Both the position numbers and the translations under genes were made by a program. 64,000 bases of DNA from Bailinhaonella thermotolerans (GTDB taxonomy: Bacteria; Actinomycetota; Actinomycetes; Streptosporangiales; Streptosporangiaceae), in contig NZ_QZEY01000002.1 in NCBI RefSeq assembly GCF_003594875.1, positions 434,001-498,000 on the forward strand, in the 5' to 3' direction. Each line of letters opens with the position of its first letter. The first letter of the stretch is position 1. The notes under the pieces are model-generated. The model saw nothing but the letters and a program-made list of their open reading frames with translations, had not been told where the DNA came from and searched no databases. Below are positions 35,054 through 44,523 of this stretch, in pieces.

Positions 35054-36466
35054 TCAGCGCCCTTCGCGGGAGGTCTCGTCGTGGCTCTCCAGGGCGTCCA
35101 TGAAGTCGGCCGCCCACCGGTCCACGTCGTAGGTCGCCACCCGGCGGCGCATCGCCCGCATGCGCTTGGCCAGCTCCGCCGGGTTCGCCCGCATCGCCTC
35201 CAGCATGATCTTCTTCAGGCCGTCGATGTCGTAGGGGTTCACCAGGAACGCCTGCCGCAGCTCGTCGGCCGCCCCGGCGAACTCGCTCAGCACCAGCGCG
35301 CCCTGCTGGTCGCCCCGGCAGGAGACGTACTCCTTGGCCACCAGGTTCATGCCGTCCCGCAGCGGCGTCACCACCATCACGTCGGCGGCGCAGTAGAGCG
35401 CGGCCAGCTCCGCCCGGGAGTACGACGTGTGCAGGTAGTGCACCGGCGGGGCCCCGAGCCTGGCGTGCTCGCCGTTGATCCGCCCCACCTGCAGCTCGAT
35501 CTCGTCGCGCAGCAGGCGGTACTGCTCCACGCGCTCGCGGCTGGGCGTGGCGATCTGCACGAACACCGCCTCGCCGGGCGCGATGTCCCCGGAGCCGAGC
35601 AGCTCCCCGAACGCGCTGAGCCGCTGCCCGATGCCCTTGGTGTAGTCGAGACGGTCCACGCCGAGCAGGATCTTCTGCGGGTTCCCCAGCTCCTCGCGGA
35701 TCTGCGCCGCGCGCCGCCACGTCTGCGGGCGCCGTACGACCTCGTCCAGCTCGTTGAAGTCCACCGAGATCGGGAACGCCTGGGCGCGCACCACGCGGTC
35801 GTCCACGAAGACCTGGTTGCCCTGGTACTTCAGGTTGAGCAGGCGGCGGCAGAGCCGGATGAAGTTGGACGCCGCGCCGGGGCGCTGGAAGCCGACCAGG
35901 TCCGCGCCGAGCAGCCCCTCGACGATCTGCCTGCGCCACGGCAGCCGGTAGAACAGCTCCATCGGCGGGAACGGGATGTGCAGGAAGAACCCGATGCGCA
36001 GGTCGGGCCGGAGCTCGCGCAGCATCGCCGGGACGAGCTGGAGCTGGTAGTCCTGCACCCACACCACGGCCCCGGGCGCGGCGACCTCGGCGGCCATCTC
36101 CGCGAAGCGCCGGTTGACCCGCTGGTAGGCCTCCCAGAAGCTGCGCTCGTAGACGGGCTCCCCCACCACGTCGTGGTACAGCGGCCACAACGTCGCGTTC
36201 GAGAACCCCTCGTAGTAGTCCTGCACCTCCTCGGCCGACAACGGCACGGGGATGAGATGCATGCCGTCGTCCTCGAACGGCTTGAGATCCTCGTCCGCGG
36301 CCCCGGCCCACCCGAGCCAGGCCCCGTGCCGGCGCTGGAGCACCGGCGCGATCGCGGTCACGAGCCCTCCGGGACTCCGGCGCCAGGCCGCTTTCCCCGT
36401 CGCGTCCGTCACCCGGTCCACCGGCAGCCGATTCGCGACGATCAGGAACGTGCAGCCGCCCGCCAC
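35054..36466 (-). CDS. otsA: alpha,alpha-trehalose-phosphate synthase (UDP-forming type)
   Basis: A 470-residue GT20 retaining glycosyltransferase that joins a nucleotide-glucose and glucose-6-phosphate to trehalose-6-phosphate. Motifs are [58 protein letters not shown] with the Arg/Lys donor-phosphate contacts, and [15 protein letters not shown]. Length fits single-domain OtsA without a fused phosphatase; no otsB is nearby. The GTG at 36466 has GGAGG four bases upstream. Trehalose is an osmolyte and spore reserve in actinomycetes. Confidence 0.94.
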   Translation of the reverse strand: MAGGCTFLIVANRLPVDRVTDATGKAAWRRSPGGLVTAIAPVLQRRHGAWLGWAGAADEDLKPFEDDGMHLIPVPLSAEEVQDYYEGFSNATLWPLYHDVVGEPVYERSFWEAYQRVNRRFAEMAAEVAAPGAVVWVQDYQLQLVPAMLRELRPDLRIGFFLHIPFPPMELFYRLPWRRQIVEGLLGADLVGFQRPGAASNFIRLCRRLLNLKYQGNQVFVDDRVVRAQAFPISVDFNELDEVVRRPQTWRRAAQIREELGNPQKILLGVDRLDYTKGIGQRLSAFGELLGSGDIAPGEAVFVQIATPSRERVEQYRLLRDEIELQVGRINGEHARLGAPPVHYLHTSYSRAELAALYCAADVMVVTPLRDGMNLVAKEYVSCRGDQQGALVLSEFAGAADELRQAFLVNPYDIDGLKKIMLEAMRANPAELAKRMRAMRRRVATYDVDRWAADFMDALESHDETSREGR

Positions 36467-36733
36467 ATAGCCTCCCTCTGTAGATCCTCTTGGGGACCAC
36501 TCTAGATACCGCCGCCATCCTCCCCGCGAACCGCCTGATCAAACGGGTGAACCCGGGGGTCAACCCCCCATTCCCCACCATTCCCGCAGTTCCCGTTCAT
36601 CCCAAGGTGTCGGAAAGGCGAGGTTTTCGGGGTTTTGTACGACTAAAGCCTGCGTCGGCCGTTCTGTCTGCGGGCCGTCAGCCACTCGGGCCGGGCGGCG
36701 GCAGGCCGGGCTGTCAAGGGGGCTGTCAAGCCG

Positions 36734-37051
36734 TCAGGCGGGCCGCTCGGCACGCTGCTTGGCGGGCTGCTTGGCGGGCTGCTTGGCGGGCGGGAACTGC
36801 GCGCGGCAGGCACAACCGCCGTGCGAGAGCCGAGCGGCGCTCTCGGAGGGGAAGTGGCCCGCCCCGGCCAGGGTCCGGACCACCACCGGATCCCCCTCCG
36901 CCGCCAGGCTCACCACGAGCGGCCCGGGGAGGCGCGGCCTGGCCGCCAGTGCCCTGCGCACCTCGGCGTCCCCATGGTCGGCGAGCCAGACGAGCACGTC
37001 GGCGGGCGCGTCCGGGTCGGCCGCCATCTCCAGGAGCGAACGCGTGACCAT
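36734..37051 (-). CDS. small LRV/HEAT-like repeat protein with KQPA tail
   Basis: A 105-residue protein. Residues about 5-62 form two or three short helical repeats (LLEMAADPDAPADVLVWLAD, DAEVRRALAARPRLPGPLVV, AEGDPVVVRTLAG) resembling leucine-rich-variant or HEAT-like units. A short segment with two Cys (HGGCACRAQF) follows. The last residues are tetrapeptide repeats PAKQPAKQPAKQ from a 12-bp DNA repeat. Codon composition supports coding, but no ribosome-binding site stands out. Function unknown. Confidence 0.55.
   Translation of the reverse strand: MVTRSLLEMAADPDAPADVLVWLADHGDAEVRRALAARPRLPGPLVVSLAAEGDPVVVRTLAGAGHFPSESAARLSHGGCACRAQFPPAKQPAKQPAKQRAERPA
36749..36790. repeat. 12-bp tandem repeat in the LRV-like gene
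   Basis: GGCGGGCTGCTT repeats exactly at 36761-36772 and 36773-36784, with degenerate copies on both sides. It encodes Lys-Gln-Pro-Ala units on the minus strand. The period is a multiple of three. Confidence 0.75.
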
Positions 37052-37211
37052 TCCCCCAGCGTGCCACCCTCAACTGATTGCACCGTCAATCACTTTCCCC
37101 GCCGCGTTCCCCCTCGCGGGTGAGGCGGACCGCGCTCCGGGGGGAGGCCGCGGCCACCGCGCCCGGCGAGGCTGGCGGGGTCGTCCCGGCCGAGATCCCG
37201 GAGGAATGCGC

Positions 37212-38303
37212 GTGCCACCTCGCCCCGAGAGCCCCCCGCCCGCCCCGCGCCCCGCGTGGCGCGGCCGATGGCCGTCCTGGGCGCCCGTCGCGGCGGCCTG
37301 GTGGAGCGCCGTGTACGCCGCGGCGCAGGCCGGCTGGGCCGCGGCGGGCGTCCCCCCGGCCCCGATCCCCACGGTGCCGCTCCCGGCGTCCGCCCGGCTC
37401 GCCCTGGCCGTGATCGCCGCCGCCGCGGGCGCGGCCGCGCTGGCGTCCCGCCGTACGGCCCCCGGCCGGGGGAACCCGTGGGCGGGCCCGCCGCTGCTCC
37501 TCGGGTTCGTCATGTGCGCGGCGGGCACGACGGGCGCCCCGATGCAGTTCGTGACGCTCGTGTCCGGCGCGGGGGCGGAGGGCGTGGCCGCCCCGCTCGA
37601 CGTGGCGCTGCACGCCACCGGGGCGGCGCTGCTGCTCGGCGCCTGGCTCGCCCACCGCCGGCGCGGGCGCGGGCGCTGCCCCCGCTGCGGTGGGGCGCAC
37701 CCCGGGGCCGTGACGGGACGGCTCGCCCGCCCGGCCCCCTCGCGCGCGCCCGCGCGCGTGCGCGTCGCGGCCTGGCTCCTGCTGGGCGGCCTGCTGCCCT
37801 GGGCGGGCGTCAAGACCGTGTGGACCCTGGGCGGCGGCGCCCTGGGCGTCTCCGCCCGTGACTGGCGGACGGGCGCGGGCGACGCCGCGGTGGCGGACGC
37901 GACAGCCGCGGCCGGGGTGGACTTCACGGTGCTGGTCGCCGCCGCCGGGGCGTTCCTCGCCCTCGGCCTGCTGTACCCCTGGGGCCAGGTCTTCCCCCGC
38001 TGGACCCCGTTCCTCGCGGGCCGCCGCGTCCCGCGGGCCCTCCCCCTGGTCCCCGCCTGGCTCACCGCGCTGACCCTGGCCCCGTACGGCTGCGCCCTGC
38101 TCGCCTACGCCGCGCTCGCCGCCGCGGGGGTCCTCCCCCCGCCGGCGCCCGTGCCGCCGTTCACCGGGCCCGCCGGCCTCACCTGGATGATCGCCTTCGG
38201 CGGCCTGGCCTTCGCCGGGCTCGGGCTGGCTCTTCTGGCGGGCGCGATCTCCTACACCGCGCGCACCCGTCCCGCCTGTGAGGGGGTGGAGGCACCGGCC
38301 TGA
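37212..38303 (+). CDS. polytopic membrane protein of unknown function
   Basis: A 363-residue Ala-rich protein with about eight hydrophobic segments (for example WAPVAAAWWSAVYAAAQAGW, RLALAVIAAAAGAAALA, VRVAAWLLLGGLLPWAGV, AFGGLAFAGLGLALLAGAIS). A cytoplasmic loop between segments 4 and 5 has CPRCGG and many Arg. No family is recognised. The GTG at 37212 lies seven bases after GGAGG and is preferred; an ATG at 37206 is too close to that site. Confidence 0.6.
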   Translation: MPPRPESPPPAPRPAWRGRWPSWAPVAAAWWSAVYAAAQAGWAAAGVPPAPIPTVPLPASARLALAVIAAAAGAAALASRRTAPGRGNPWAGPPLLLGFVMCAAGTTGAPMQFVTLVSGAGAEGVAAPLDVALHATGAALLLGAWLAHRRRGRGRCPRCGGAHPGAVTGRLARPAPSRAPARVRVAAWLLLGGLLPWAGVKTVWTLGGGALGVSARDWRTGAGDAAVADATAAAGVDFTVLVAAAGAFLALGLLYPWGQVFPRWTPFLAGRRVPRALPLVPAWLTALTLAPYGCALLAYAALAAAGVLPPPAPVPPFTGPAGLTWMIAFGGLAFAGLGLALLAGAISYTARTRPACEGVEAPA

Positions 38304-38458
38304 TCGTCACGCCGGGCCCGGGGCCGTCGCCCAGGGGGCCCGGGCGCCGCCGTACGGCGGGAGCGAGACGCCGTACGGCGGGCGCCGGATGAGGCGGGCC
38401 GGGCAGACGACCCGGGCGGATGGCCCGGGCGGATGGCCCGGGCCGGAGGGGTGAGGGG

Positions 38459-39403
38459 TCAGCCGGATGGCAGGGCGCGCTGGCGGGAGAGGTCGGCCCG
38501 CACCGACTCGGCCAGCTTGCGGGTGGCGGCCCGGTTGAGGGCGCCGCCGGCCACGGCGCCGGTCAGGAACGGGCCGAGGGTGGTCAGGTGGCGGCCCAGG
38601 GTGCGCATCAGGCGCTTGCGCAGGGCGCTCCTGGCGGCGGTCCCCAGGGCCACTGTCAGGGAACCCGGGGCCAGGGGATTGACACCCCGCTGGCGGGCCC
38701 AGGCGACGGCGAAGGTCTGCGCCCGCTGGACGCCGGTGCCCGGGACCTGGACGCCGTAGACCTCGTGGAGCTCGGCGATGAGCTTCAGCTCGATCGCGGC
38801 CACCACGAGGGTCTCGGCGGCGATCTGGGCGGGGGCCGACAGCAGGAGGGGCGGGGCGGCGTATTCGGCGGCGGCCACCGCGCCGCCGACCGCGCCCACG
38901 GCCGCCGTGGCGCGGCTGGCCGTGCGCACCAGGGAGTCGGCCAGGGCGTCGCCGGCCAGGCCGTGGTGGTGACGCTGGAGGGTCTCCAGGTCGCGGATGC
39001 GGATGTGGGGGACGACCGACTCGAAGAGGTCCGTCAGCCAGCGGCCGGTGGCGGCGCCGCGCACCCCGGCGCGGCGGGCGCTGGACCCCAGGGCGGCGGT
39101 GAGGCGGCCCAGGAGCCGGCGGCGCTCGGCGCGGTCCATGTCCTCGTCGGCGGACAACCGCCCGACGAGCTCGCCCACGTCGGCGCGCTCCGGCGGTTGT
39201 GCCGCGCTCTTGCTGTTCGCAGCCATCTCGCGGGACTCCTTACCCGGATTCCGCGCGGGCACCGCCTCGGCGGGGGAACCCGCGGCGCGCCCCTCGCCCG
39301 GGGCGGCCGCCTCGCCGGGCTCGTGGCCCGGATTCCCCGTGGCGGCCGCCTCGTTCCTCTCCGTGCCGGGCCCCTGCGCGGGCCGGGGGGTGTCAGACGT
39401 CAC
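38459..39403 (-). CDS. conserved hypothetical protein with membrane-like helices
   Basis: A 314-residue protein, family not recognised. Residues 1-75 are low-complexity (Glu, Ala, Gly, Pro). The rest is helical: a charged segment DEDMDRAERRRLLGRLTAAL, then HIRIRDLETLQRHHHGLAGD, and hydrophobic stretches AVGAVGGAVAAAEYAAPPLL and FLTGAVAGGALNRAA. The GTG at 39403 has GGGGAG six bases upstream and lies 12 bp after the DUF4193 stop, so the two genes probably share a transcript. A later start at 39226 is also possible. Confidence 0.6.
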   Translation of the reverse strand: MTSDTPRPAQGPGTERNEAAATGNPGHEPGEAAAPGEGRAAGSPAEAVPARNPGKESREMAANSKSAAQPPERADVGELVGRLSADEDMDRAERRRLLGRLTAALGSSARRAGVRGAATGRWLTDLFESVVPHIRIRDLETLQRHHHGLAGDALADSLVRTASRATAAVGAVGGAVAAAEYAAPPLLLSAPAQIAAETLVVAAIELKLIAELHEVYGVQVPGTGVQRAQTFAVAWARQRGVNPLAPGSLTVALGTAARSALRKRLMRTLGRHLTTLGPFLTGAVAGGALNRAATRKLAESVRADLSRQRALPSG

Positions 39404-39415
39404 GTGTGACTCCCC

Positions 39416-39715
39416 TCAGGCCGCGCACTCCCGGCAGATCATCTGGCCGTTGCGCTCGGTGGCGAGCTGGCTCCGGTGGTGCACCAGGAAGCACCGGGAG
39501 CAGGTGAACTCGTCCGCCTGCCGCGGGAGCACCCGGACCGAGAGCTCCTCGTTGGACAGGTCCGCCCCCGGGAGCTCCAGCGACTCGGCCAGGTCTGTCT
39601 CGTCGATGTCGATCGTGCCGGACGACTTGTCCGCCCGGCGCGCCTGGAGTTCCTGCAGGCTGTCTTCACCGAGGTCGTCGTCGGTCTTGCGTGGGCTGTC
39701 GTAGTCGGTGGCCAT
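39416..39715 (-). CDS. DUF4193 zinc-ribbon-like small protein
   Basis: A 99-residue acidic protein of the DUF4193 family found across actinobacteria. The N-terminal half is rich in Asp/Glu and is followed by IDIDETDLAESLELPGADLS. The C-terminus has two cysteine pairs, FTCSRCFLVHHRSQL and MICRECAA, suggesting a zinc ribbon. Function is unknown; an association with transcription is speculative. The ATG has a GGGGGATGGAG ribosome-binding region. Confidence 0.9.
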   Translation of the reverse strand: MATDYDSPRKTDDDLGEDSLQELQARRADKSSGTIDIDETDLAESLELPGADLSNEELSVRVLPRQADEFTCSRCFLVHHRSQLATERNGQMICRECAA

Positions 39716-39940
39716 TTACTCCATCCCCCTCATCATCTATGTTCGCTCCGCCTACTGCTTCGGCCGTGCTGCTCGCTTGGGCCTCGTCGCGCGCTTGTAA
39801 CGCTCGGAAGGCTCAAGTTGTGCCCGATCCGAGCGGGAAATTCTGTCATGAGTACCCCGCCCGGACACGCGCTGAACCTCGCGACACGTCCGCTGGCCCG
39901 ATCCGGTCAGTACGGTGACGCAAGTGTGGCCAAAGCCGCA

Positions 39941-41377
39941 CTAACGTGATCGGTTCACGCGTGCCGCGGGCAACCGTACCGTGACGATGAGACCGCCGCC
40001 GTCACGAGGTGCCGCGGTGACGGTACCACCATGAGCGCGTACAACCGCACGCACGATCGACAACCCGAGCCCCGCGCCCCGCGCGGACTCCACCCGATCC
40101 GCGTGCAAACGCCTGAACGGCTCGAACAGGTCATCGACATCGTATGGGGGCACATGCGGCCCGGTGTTGGCGACCTGAATGAGGATTCCGCCCTCGGACG
40201 TCCCGGTACGCACCCAGACCTCGCCGTCCGGGACGTTGTACTTGATGGCGTTCTCCACGAGGTTGGCCGCACATCGTTCGAGCAGCACCGGATCACCCTC
40301 GGTCGTCCCCGAGTAGAGCTCGGCGCTCACCCTGACTCCCTGCTCGGCGGCGAACGGCGCGAGCTGGTCCACGGCGGTCTCGGCCACCTCGCGCACCTCG
40401 ACGGCCTTGCGCACGGTCAGCTCGCGTTCGCTGCGGGCGAGCAGGAGCAGCCCCTCGATGAGCTTCTCGTTGCGCGCGTTGGTGCCCAGGAGGGTACGGC
40501 CGAGGGCCTTCAGGTCGCCCGACGCCTCGGGGTCGGCCAGGGCCACCTCCAGCACCGTGCGGTTGATCGCCAGCGGCGTCCGCAGCTCGTGCGAGGCGTT
40601 GGCGACGAACCGCCGCTGGGTGTCGAACGCCACATTCAGCCGGGCGAGCATCGCGTCGAACGTGTCGGCCAGCTCCTTGATCTCGTCGTCGGGCCCCTCC
40701 AGCGCGATCCGCTCGTGCGCGAGCGTGCTCTCCGACAGCCGGCGCGCGGTCGCCGTCATCCGCTGGAGCGGCCGCAGCGCCCGGTCGGCCACGACGTACC
40801 CGAGGATCAGCGCCAGGATCCCCACGCCGACGAGCGCCAGCGCCGACCGCGTCAGGAGCGAGTTCAGCACCCCGGAGACCACCGCCGAACGCCGCGCCTC
40901 GTACAGCGACTGGGCGTTCTCGACCACCTCCGGCGGCAGGCCCTCGGACAGCCGGTACATCTGCTCGAAGGTCGGGTAGGAGCTCTCCACGACCGGCACC
41001 ATGATCGCGTAGACCACGAGGATCAGCGCCGCGCCGGCGACGAAGAACAGGCCGCCGTACGTCAGGGTGAGCCGCGCCCGCACGCTCAGCCGGCCGGGCA
41101 GGCCGCCGAGCCGCCGCAGCGGGCTCTCCCCGGGAGCCGTCCCGGCCCCCGGCGCGGCCCCGCCCGGTCCCCCCGCGCCCGCTCCCGGAGGAGCCGCGAA
41201 GCCCGGCGGCGTCACCGCCTGCGGGGGCGCCGCCGCCTGGCCGGGCGGTACGGCGCGCGCCCCGTCCCCGCCGGGCGGTACGGCGTGCGCCCCGTCGCCG
41301 CCCGGCCGTACGGCCCGGGGCGGCGGCTGGGCGGGTCCCGCGGGAGTGGGCCGGGACGGGGGCTGGGGCGTCGTCAC
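39941..41377 (-). CDS. OmpR-type sensor histidine kinase
   Basis: A 478-residue kinase. A Pro/Ala/Gly-rich N-terminus of about 95 residues precedes segment 1 (TLTYGGLFFVAGAALILVVY). An extracytoplasmic domain (about 125-170) and segment 2 (ALALVGVGILALILGYVVAD) follow. Next come HAMP (RALRPLQRMTATARRLSEST), the H-box RRFVANASHELRTPLAINRT, N-box ERCAANLVENAIKYNV, and G2 SARGAGLGLSIVRAVVRAHG. The GTG overlaps the response regulator stop by 4 bp. With the divergent efflux operon it probably senses envelope stress or an antibiotic. Confidence 0.93.
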   Translation of the reverse strand: MTTPQPPSRPTPAGPAQPPPRAVRPGGDGAHAVPPGGDGARAVPPGQAAAPPQAVTPPGFAAPPGAGAGGPGGAAPGAGTAPGESPLRRLGGLPGRLSVRARLTLTYGGLFFVAGAALILVVYAIMVPVVESSYPTFEQMYRLSEGLPPEVVENAQSLYEARRSAVVSGVLNSLLTRSALALVGVGILALILGYVVADRALRPLQRMTATARRLSESTLAHERIALEGPDDEIKELADTFDAMLARLNVAFDTQRRFVANASHELRTPLAINRTVLEVALADPEASGDLKALGRTLLGTNARNEKLIEGLLLLARSERELTVRKAVEVREVAETAVDQLAPFAAEQGVRVSAELYSGTTEGDPVLLERCAANLVENAIKYNVPDGEVWVRTGTSEGGILIQVANTGPHVPPYDVDDLFEPFRRLHADRVESARGAGLGLSIVRAVVRAHGGTVTAAPRDGGGLIVTVRLPAARVNRSR

Positions 41378-42048
41378 AGGCGGTACCCCACTCCGGGCAC
41401 GGTCTCGATGACCGCGGGCTCGCCGAGCTTCTTGCGCAGGGTCATCATCGTCACCCGGACCACGTTGGTGAACGGGTCGATGTGCTCGTCCCACGCCTTG
41501 TCCAGCAGGTCCTCCTGGCTGACGACGGCGCCCTCGGCGCGCAGCAGCTCTTCCAGGACCGCGAACTCCTTCTTGGTCAGCGAGATCTCCCGCCCCTCCC
41601 TCGTGACCGAGCGGCGGCCGGGGTCGAGGCGGACGCCCGCGCGTTCGAGCACGGGCGGCAGGGCGGGCGCCGAACGGCGGGCCAGGGCCCGGACGCGGGC
41701 GATCAGCTCCAGGAACACGAACGGCTTGGCCATGTAGTCGTCGGCGCCCAGGTCCAGGCCCTCGACCTTGTCGTCCACGTCGCCGGCCGCGGTGAGCATG
41801 AGGATGCGGCTGGCGCTGCGCCGTTCGACCAGCGCCCGGCACACCTCGTCGCCGTGCACCTTGGGCAGGTCCCGGTCCAGCACGATCACGTCGTAGTCGA
41901 TGTAGCCCGTGCGCTCCAGCGCCGCGGCCCCGTCGTAGGCCACGTCCACGGCCATCGCCTCGCGCCTCAGCCCGGTCGCGATCGCGTCCGCGAGCACCCG
42001 CTCGTCCTCCACCACAAGCACCCGCACGGCTCGCGGCACCCCCCTCAT
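41374..42048 (-). CDS. OmpR/PhoB-type response regulator
   Basis: A 224-residue regulator. The receiver has VLVVEDERVLADA, the phospho-accepting Asp in YDVIVLDRDLPKVHG, and switch residues in ILMLTAAGDVDD and DDYMAKPFVFLE. The winged helix is at about 125-222 (VRLDPGRRSVTREGREISLT, VVSQEDLLDKAWDEHIDPFT, ending VPGVGYRL). The start is uncertain: the ATG at 42048 is given, but GTG codons at 42039 and 42027 (VRVLVVEDERV) fit homologues equally well. The 155-bp gap to the divergent lipoprotein gene should hold its operator. Confidence 0.92.
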   Translation of the reverse strand: MRGVPRAVRVLVVEDERVLADAIATGLRREAMAVDVAYDGAAALERTGYIDYDVIVLDRDLPKVHGDEVCRALVERRSASRILMLTAAGDVDDKVEGLDLGADDYMAKPFVFLELIARVRALARRSAPALPPVLERAGVRLDPGRRSVTREGREISLTKKEFAVLEELLRAEGAVVSQEDLLDKAWDEHIDPFTNVVRVTMMTLRKKLGEPAVIETVPGVGYRL

Positions 42049-42203
42049 CACGGTTGTCGTCGCATTCGTTATGCCACACCCAACGTAAGGGAGCGATAAG
42101 CCGCCATCCGCGCGCGAACCGCTAACGGCGCTCTTATGGGCGCGCTCGTACAACTTCTCTCGAACGGGAGCGCCCCCGGCTCCCCGATCTGGAAGCGGCA
42201 GAC

Positions 42204-42764
42204 ATGAGAACACTTCTCAAACCGCTCTTCATCCCCCTCCTGCTGGCCGGCGTCTCGCTGTCCGGCACGGCGGCGTGCGCGAGCTCGCCGAAGGCCGACG
42301 GGGTGGCGAGCGCGGGCGGCGGCACGGCGGCGGCCTCCGCCTCCCCCAGCGCGCAGGCGTCCTCGGACCCGCGCGACGACCAGCTCAAGTTCGCGCAGTG
42401 CATGCGCGAGAACGGCGTCAACATGCCCGACCCGGACCCGGACGACGGCAAGGTCCGCATCCACGGGAATCCGGGCAACCGGGACGCGGTCCAGAAGGCC
42501 CTGAAGAAGTGCGAGAAGCACATGCAGGGCGGCGGCCGGCGGCTCGACCCGAGCGACCCCGCGGTCCGGGACCAGATGGTCAAGTTCGCCCGGTGCATGC
42601 GGCAGCACGGGATCAACATGCCCGACCCGGAGCCGGGCTCCCGCGGGCACCGCATCGAGATCAAGAAGGGCGAGGAGGCCAAGTTCGAGCAGGCGTCCAA
42701 GGCGTGCGAGAAGTACGCCCCCGGCAAGCTCGGCAAGAGCAGCGAGAAGGCGGGCGGGTCATGA
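42204..42764 (+). CDS. lipoprotein with duplicated CMRxxGxxMPDP module
   Basis: A 186-residue exported lipoprotein. The signal is MRTLLKPLFIPLLLAGVSLS and the lipobox ends GTAAC (Cys about residue 26). After a Ser/Ala linker, the motif KFAQCMRENGVNMPDPDP occurs at about 61-78 and again as KFARCMRQHGINMPDPEP at about 127-144. Each copy is followed by a Cys in KKCEKHM or KACEKYA, so each module may hold one disulfide. Such proteins recur beside HlyD/MacB-like efflux operons in actinomycetes; a substrate-binding or adaptor role is inference. It overlaps the next gene by 4 bp (ATGA). Confidence 0.75.
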   Translation: MRTLLKPLFIPLLLAGVSLSGTAACASSPKADGVASAGGGTAAASASPSAQASSDPRDDQLKFAQCMRENGVNMPDPDPDDGKVRIHGNPGNRDAVQKALKKCEKHMQGGGRRLDPSDPAVRDQMVKFARCMRQHGINMPDPEPGSRGHRIEIKKGEEAKFEQASKACEKYAPGKLGKSSEKAGGS

Positions 42765-43825
42765 GGGGCCGGGGATACCTCGCGGCCGGCGCCGCGGTCC
42801 TGGTCGTCGCGGGCGGGGGCACGGCGGCGTACCTGATGACGGGCGAGGACGGGCGGACGCCGCCGAAGAAGGCGCCCACGTCCGCCACCGCCGAGGTGAC
42901 GCGCGGGGACCTGGTGGACACCGCGAGCGTGGGCGGCACGCTGACGTACGCCGACGAGCGCAAGGTCCCGGGCGGCCCGTCCGGCACCGTGACCTGGGTC
43001 CCGGAGGAGGGCCGGGTCATCAAGCGCGGCCAGGCCCTTTACAAAGTAGATCGAAAGCCGATGACCCTCATGTACGGCAGGCTGCCCATGTACCGCACGC
43101 TCCGCCAGGGCGTCTCAGACGGGCCCGACGTGGAGCAGCTCGAGAAGAACCTGCGCGCGCTCGGCTACGGCGACGACATGACCGTGGACGACCACTTCTC
43201 CTACGCCACCCACCTCGCGGTGCTGGAGTGGCAGGACGACCGCGGCCTGCCGGAGACCGGCGCCGTGGACGCGAAGCAGATCGTGTTCCTGCCCGGCGAG
43301 GTGCGGGTGGCCGACGCGAAGATCGCCGTGGGGGACCGCGCCGCACAGGGGCAGGCGCTGACCGTCACGAGCACGCGGCGCCTCGTCCACGTCGACCTGG
43401 ACGCCACCAAGCAGAACCTCGCCAAGAAGGGCGCCGAGGTCGGGATCGAGCTTCCCGACGGCTCCCGCACGGCCGGCCGGATCGCCGAGGTGGGCAGGGT
43501 CGCCGAGACCACCCAGAACGCCCAGGGCGAGGAGGCCGACCCCACGATCGACGTGGAGATCACGCTCACCGACCCGAAGAAGGCCGGCCGCCTCGACCAG
43601 GCCCCGGTCACCGTCGAGATGGAGAGCGAGCGCAGGAAGAACGTCCTCAGCGTCCCCGTCGAGGCCCTGCTCGCCCTGCGCGAGGGCGGCTTCGGCCTGG
43701 AGATCGTCGAGGGCGCCTCCCGCCGCGTCGTCGCCGTCGAGACCGGCGTGTACGGCGGGGGCCGCGTCGAGGTCTCCGGCGCCGGGCTGGCCGAGGGCAT
43801 GCGGGTGGGGGTGCCGGAGCAGTGA
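42761..43825 (+). CDS. HlyD-like periplasmic adaptor with peptidoglycan-binding domain
   Basis: A 354-residue membrane-anchored protein. An N-terminal segment (YLAAGAAVLVVAGGGTAAYL) leads to a HlyD/biotinyl-lipoyl-like region (VTRGDLVDTASVGGTLTYAD, then VTWVPEEGRVIKRGQALYKV). A PG_binding_1 domain lies at about 120-170 (GPDVEQLEKNLRALGYGDDM). A C-terminal beta-barrel contains SVPVEALLALREGGFGLEIV. Adaptors of this type link MacB-type permeases to the wall. It is flanked by 4-bp overlaps on both sides. Confidence 0.85.
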   Translation: MRGRGYLAAGAAVLVVAGGGTAAYLMTGEDGRTPPKKAPTSATAEVTRGDLVDTASVGGTLTYADERKVPGGPSGTVTWVPEEGRVIKRGQALYKVDRKPMTLMYGRLPMYRTLRQGVSDGPDVEQLEKNLRALGYGDDMTVDDHFSYATHLAVLEWQDDRGLPETGAVDAKQIVFLPGEVRVADAKIAVGDRAAQGQALTVTSTRRLVHVDLDATKQNLAKKGAEVGIELPDGSRTAGRIAEVGRVAETTQNAQGEEADPTIDVEITLTDPKKAGRLDQAPVTVEMESERRKNVLSVPVEALLALREGGFGLEIVEGASRRVVAVETGVYGGGRVEVSGAGLAEGMRVGVPEQ

Positions 43826-44523
43826 CCGTCATCGAGCTGATCGGAGTCACCAAGACCTACGACGGGCACGTGACCGCGCTGCGCGGCGTCGACCTGAGGG
43901 TGGACCCGGGCGAGCAGCTCGCGATCGTCGGCCCCTCGGGGTCCGGCAAGTCCACCATGCTCCACCTCATCGGCACCCTGGACCGGCCGACCACCGGGAC
44001 CGTCCGCATCGCCGGGCACGACGTGTCCGCGCTGACCGACCGGGAGCTGTCGGCGCTGCGCGCCCGGCACATCGGGTTCGTGTTCCAGCAGTTCCACCTC
44101 TCCCCCGGCGTGTCCGCGCTCGGCAACGTGGCCGACGGCCTCATCTACACCGGCCGGCCGGTCACCGAGCGCCGCGAGCGCGCCCGCGCGGCCCTGGAGC
44201 GGGTCGGCCTCGGCCACCGGGTGGACCACCGGCCCGACCAGCTCTCGGGCGGGGAGCAGCAGCGCGTCGCGATCGCCCGCGCGGTCGTCGGCGACCCGCC
44301 GCTGCTGCTGGCCGACGAGCCCACCGGCAACCTGGACACCGCCGCGGGCCGCGAGGTGCTGGACGTCCTGCGCGGCCTCAACGCCGCGGGCACCACCGTG
44401 GCGATCATCACGCACGACATGGAGGTCGCCGCCCAGTGCCGCCGCCAGGTGCGGGTCCGCGACGGGCGCATCGTGGAGGACACCCGCGCCCCGGTCCCCC
44501 CGGTCCCCCTGGAGTCCCGGTGA
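43822..44523 (+). CDS. MacB/LolD-type ABC ATP-binding protein
   Basis: A 233-residue ATPase. It has Walker A GPSGSGKST, Q-loop FVFQQFHLSPG, signature QLSGGEQQRVAIARA, Walker B LLLADEPTGNLD and switch His in ITHDME. The LLADEPTGNLD form marks the MacB/LolD/FtsE class, which performs mechanotransmission rather than classic transport. The GTG start overlaps the adaptor stop (GTGA). Confidence 0.93.
   Translation: MTVIELIGVTKTYDGHVTALRGVDLRVDPGEQLAIVGPSGSGKSTMLHLIGTLDRPTTGTVRIAGHDVSALTDRELSALRARHIGFVFQQFHLSPGVSALGNVADGLIYTGRPVTERRERARAALERVGLGHRVDHRPDQLSGGEQQRVAIARAVVGDPPLLLADEPTGNLDTAAGREVLDVLRGLNAAGTTVAIITHDMEVAAQCRRQVRVRDGRIVEDTRAPVPPVPLESR

Noticed and set aside
39941-42079. 712-residue kinase with long N-terminal extension
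   Set aside because: The extension is an antiparallel-frame shadow of the response regulator; the kinase starts at the GTG at 41377, overlapping the regulator stop.
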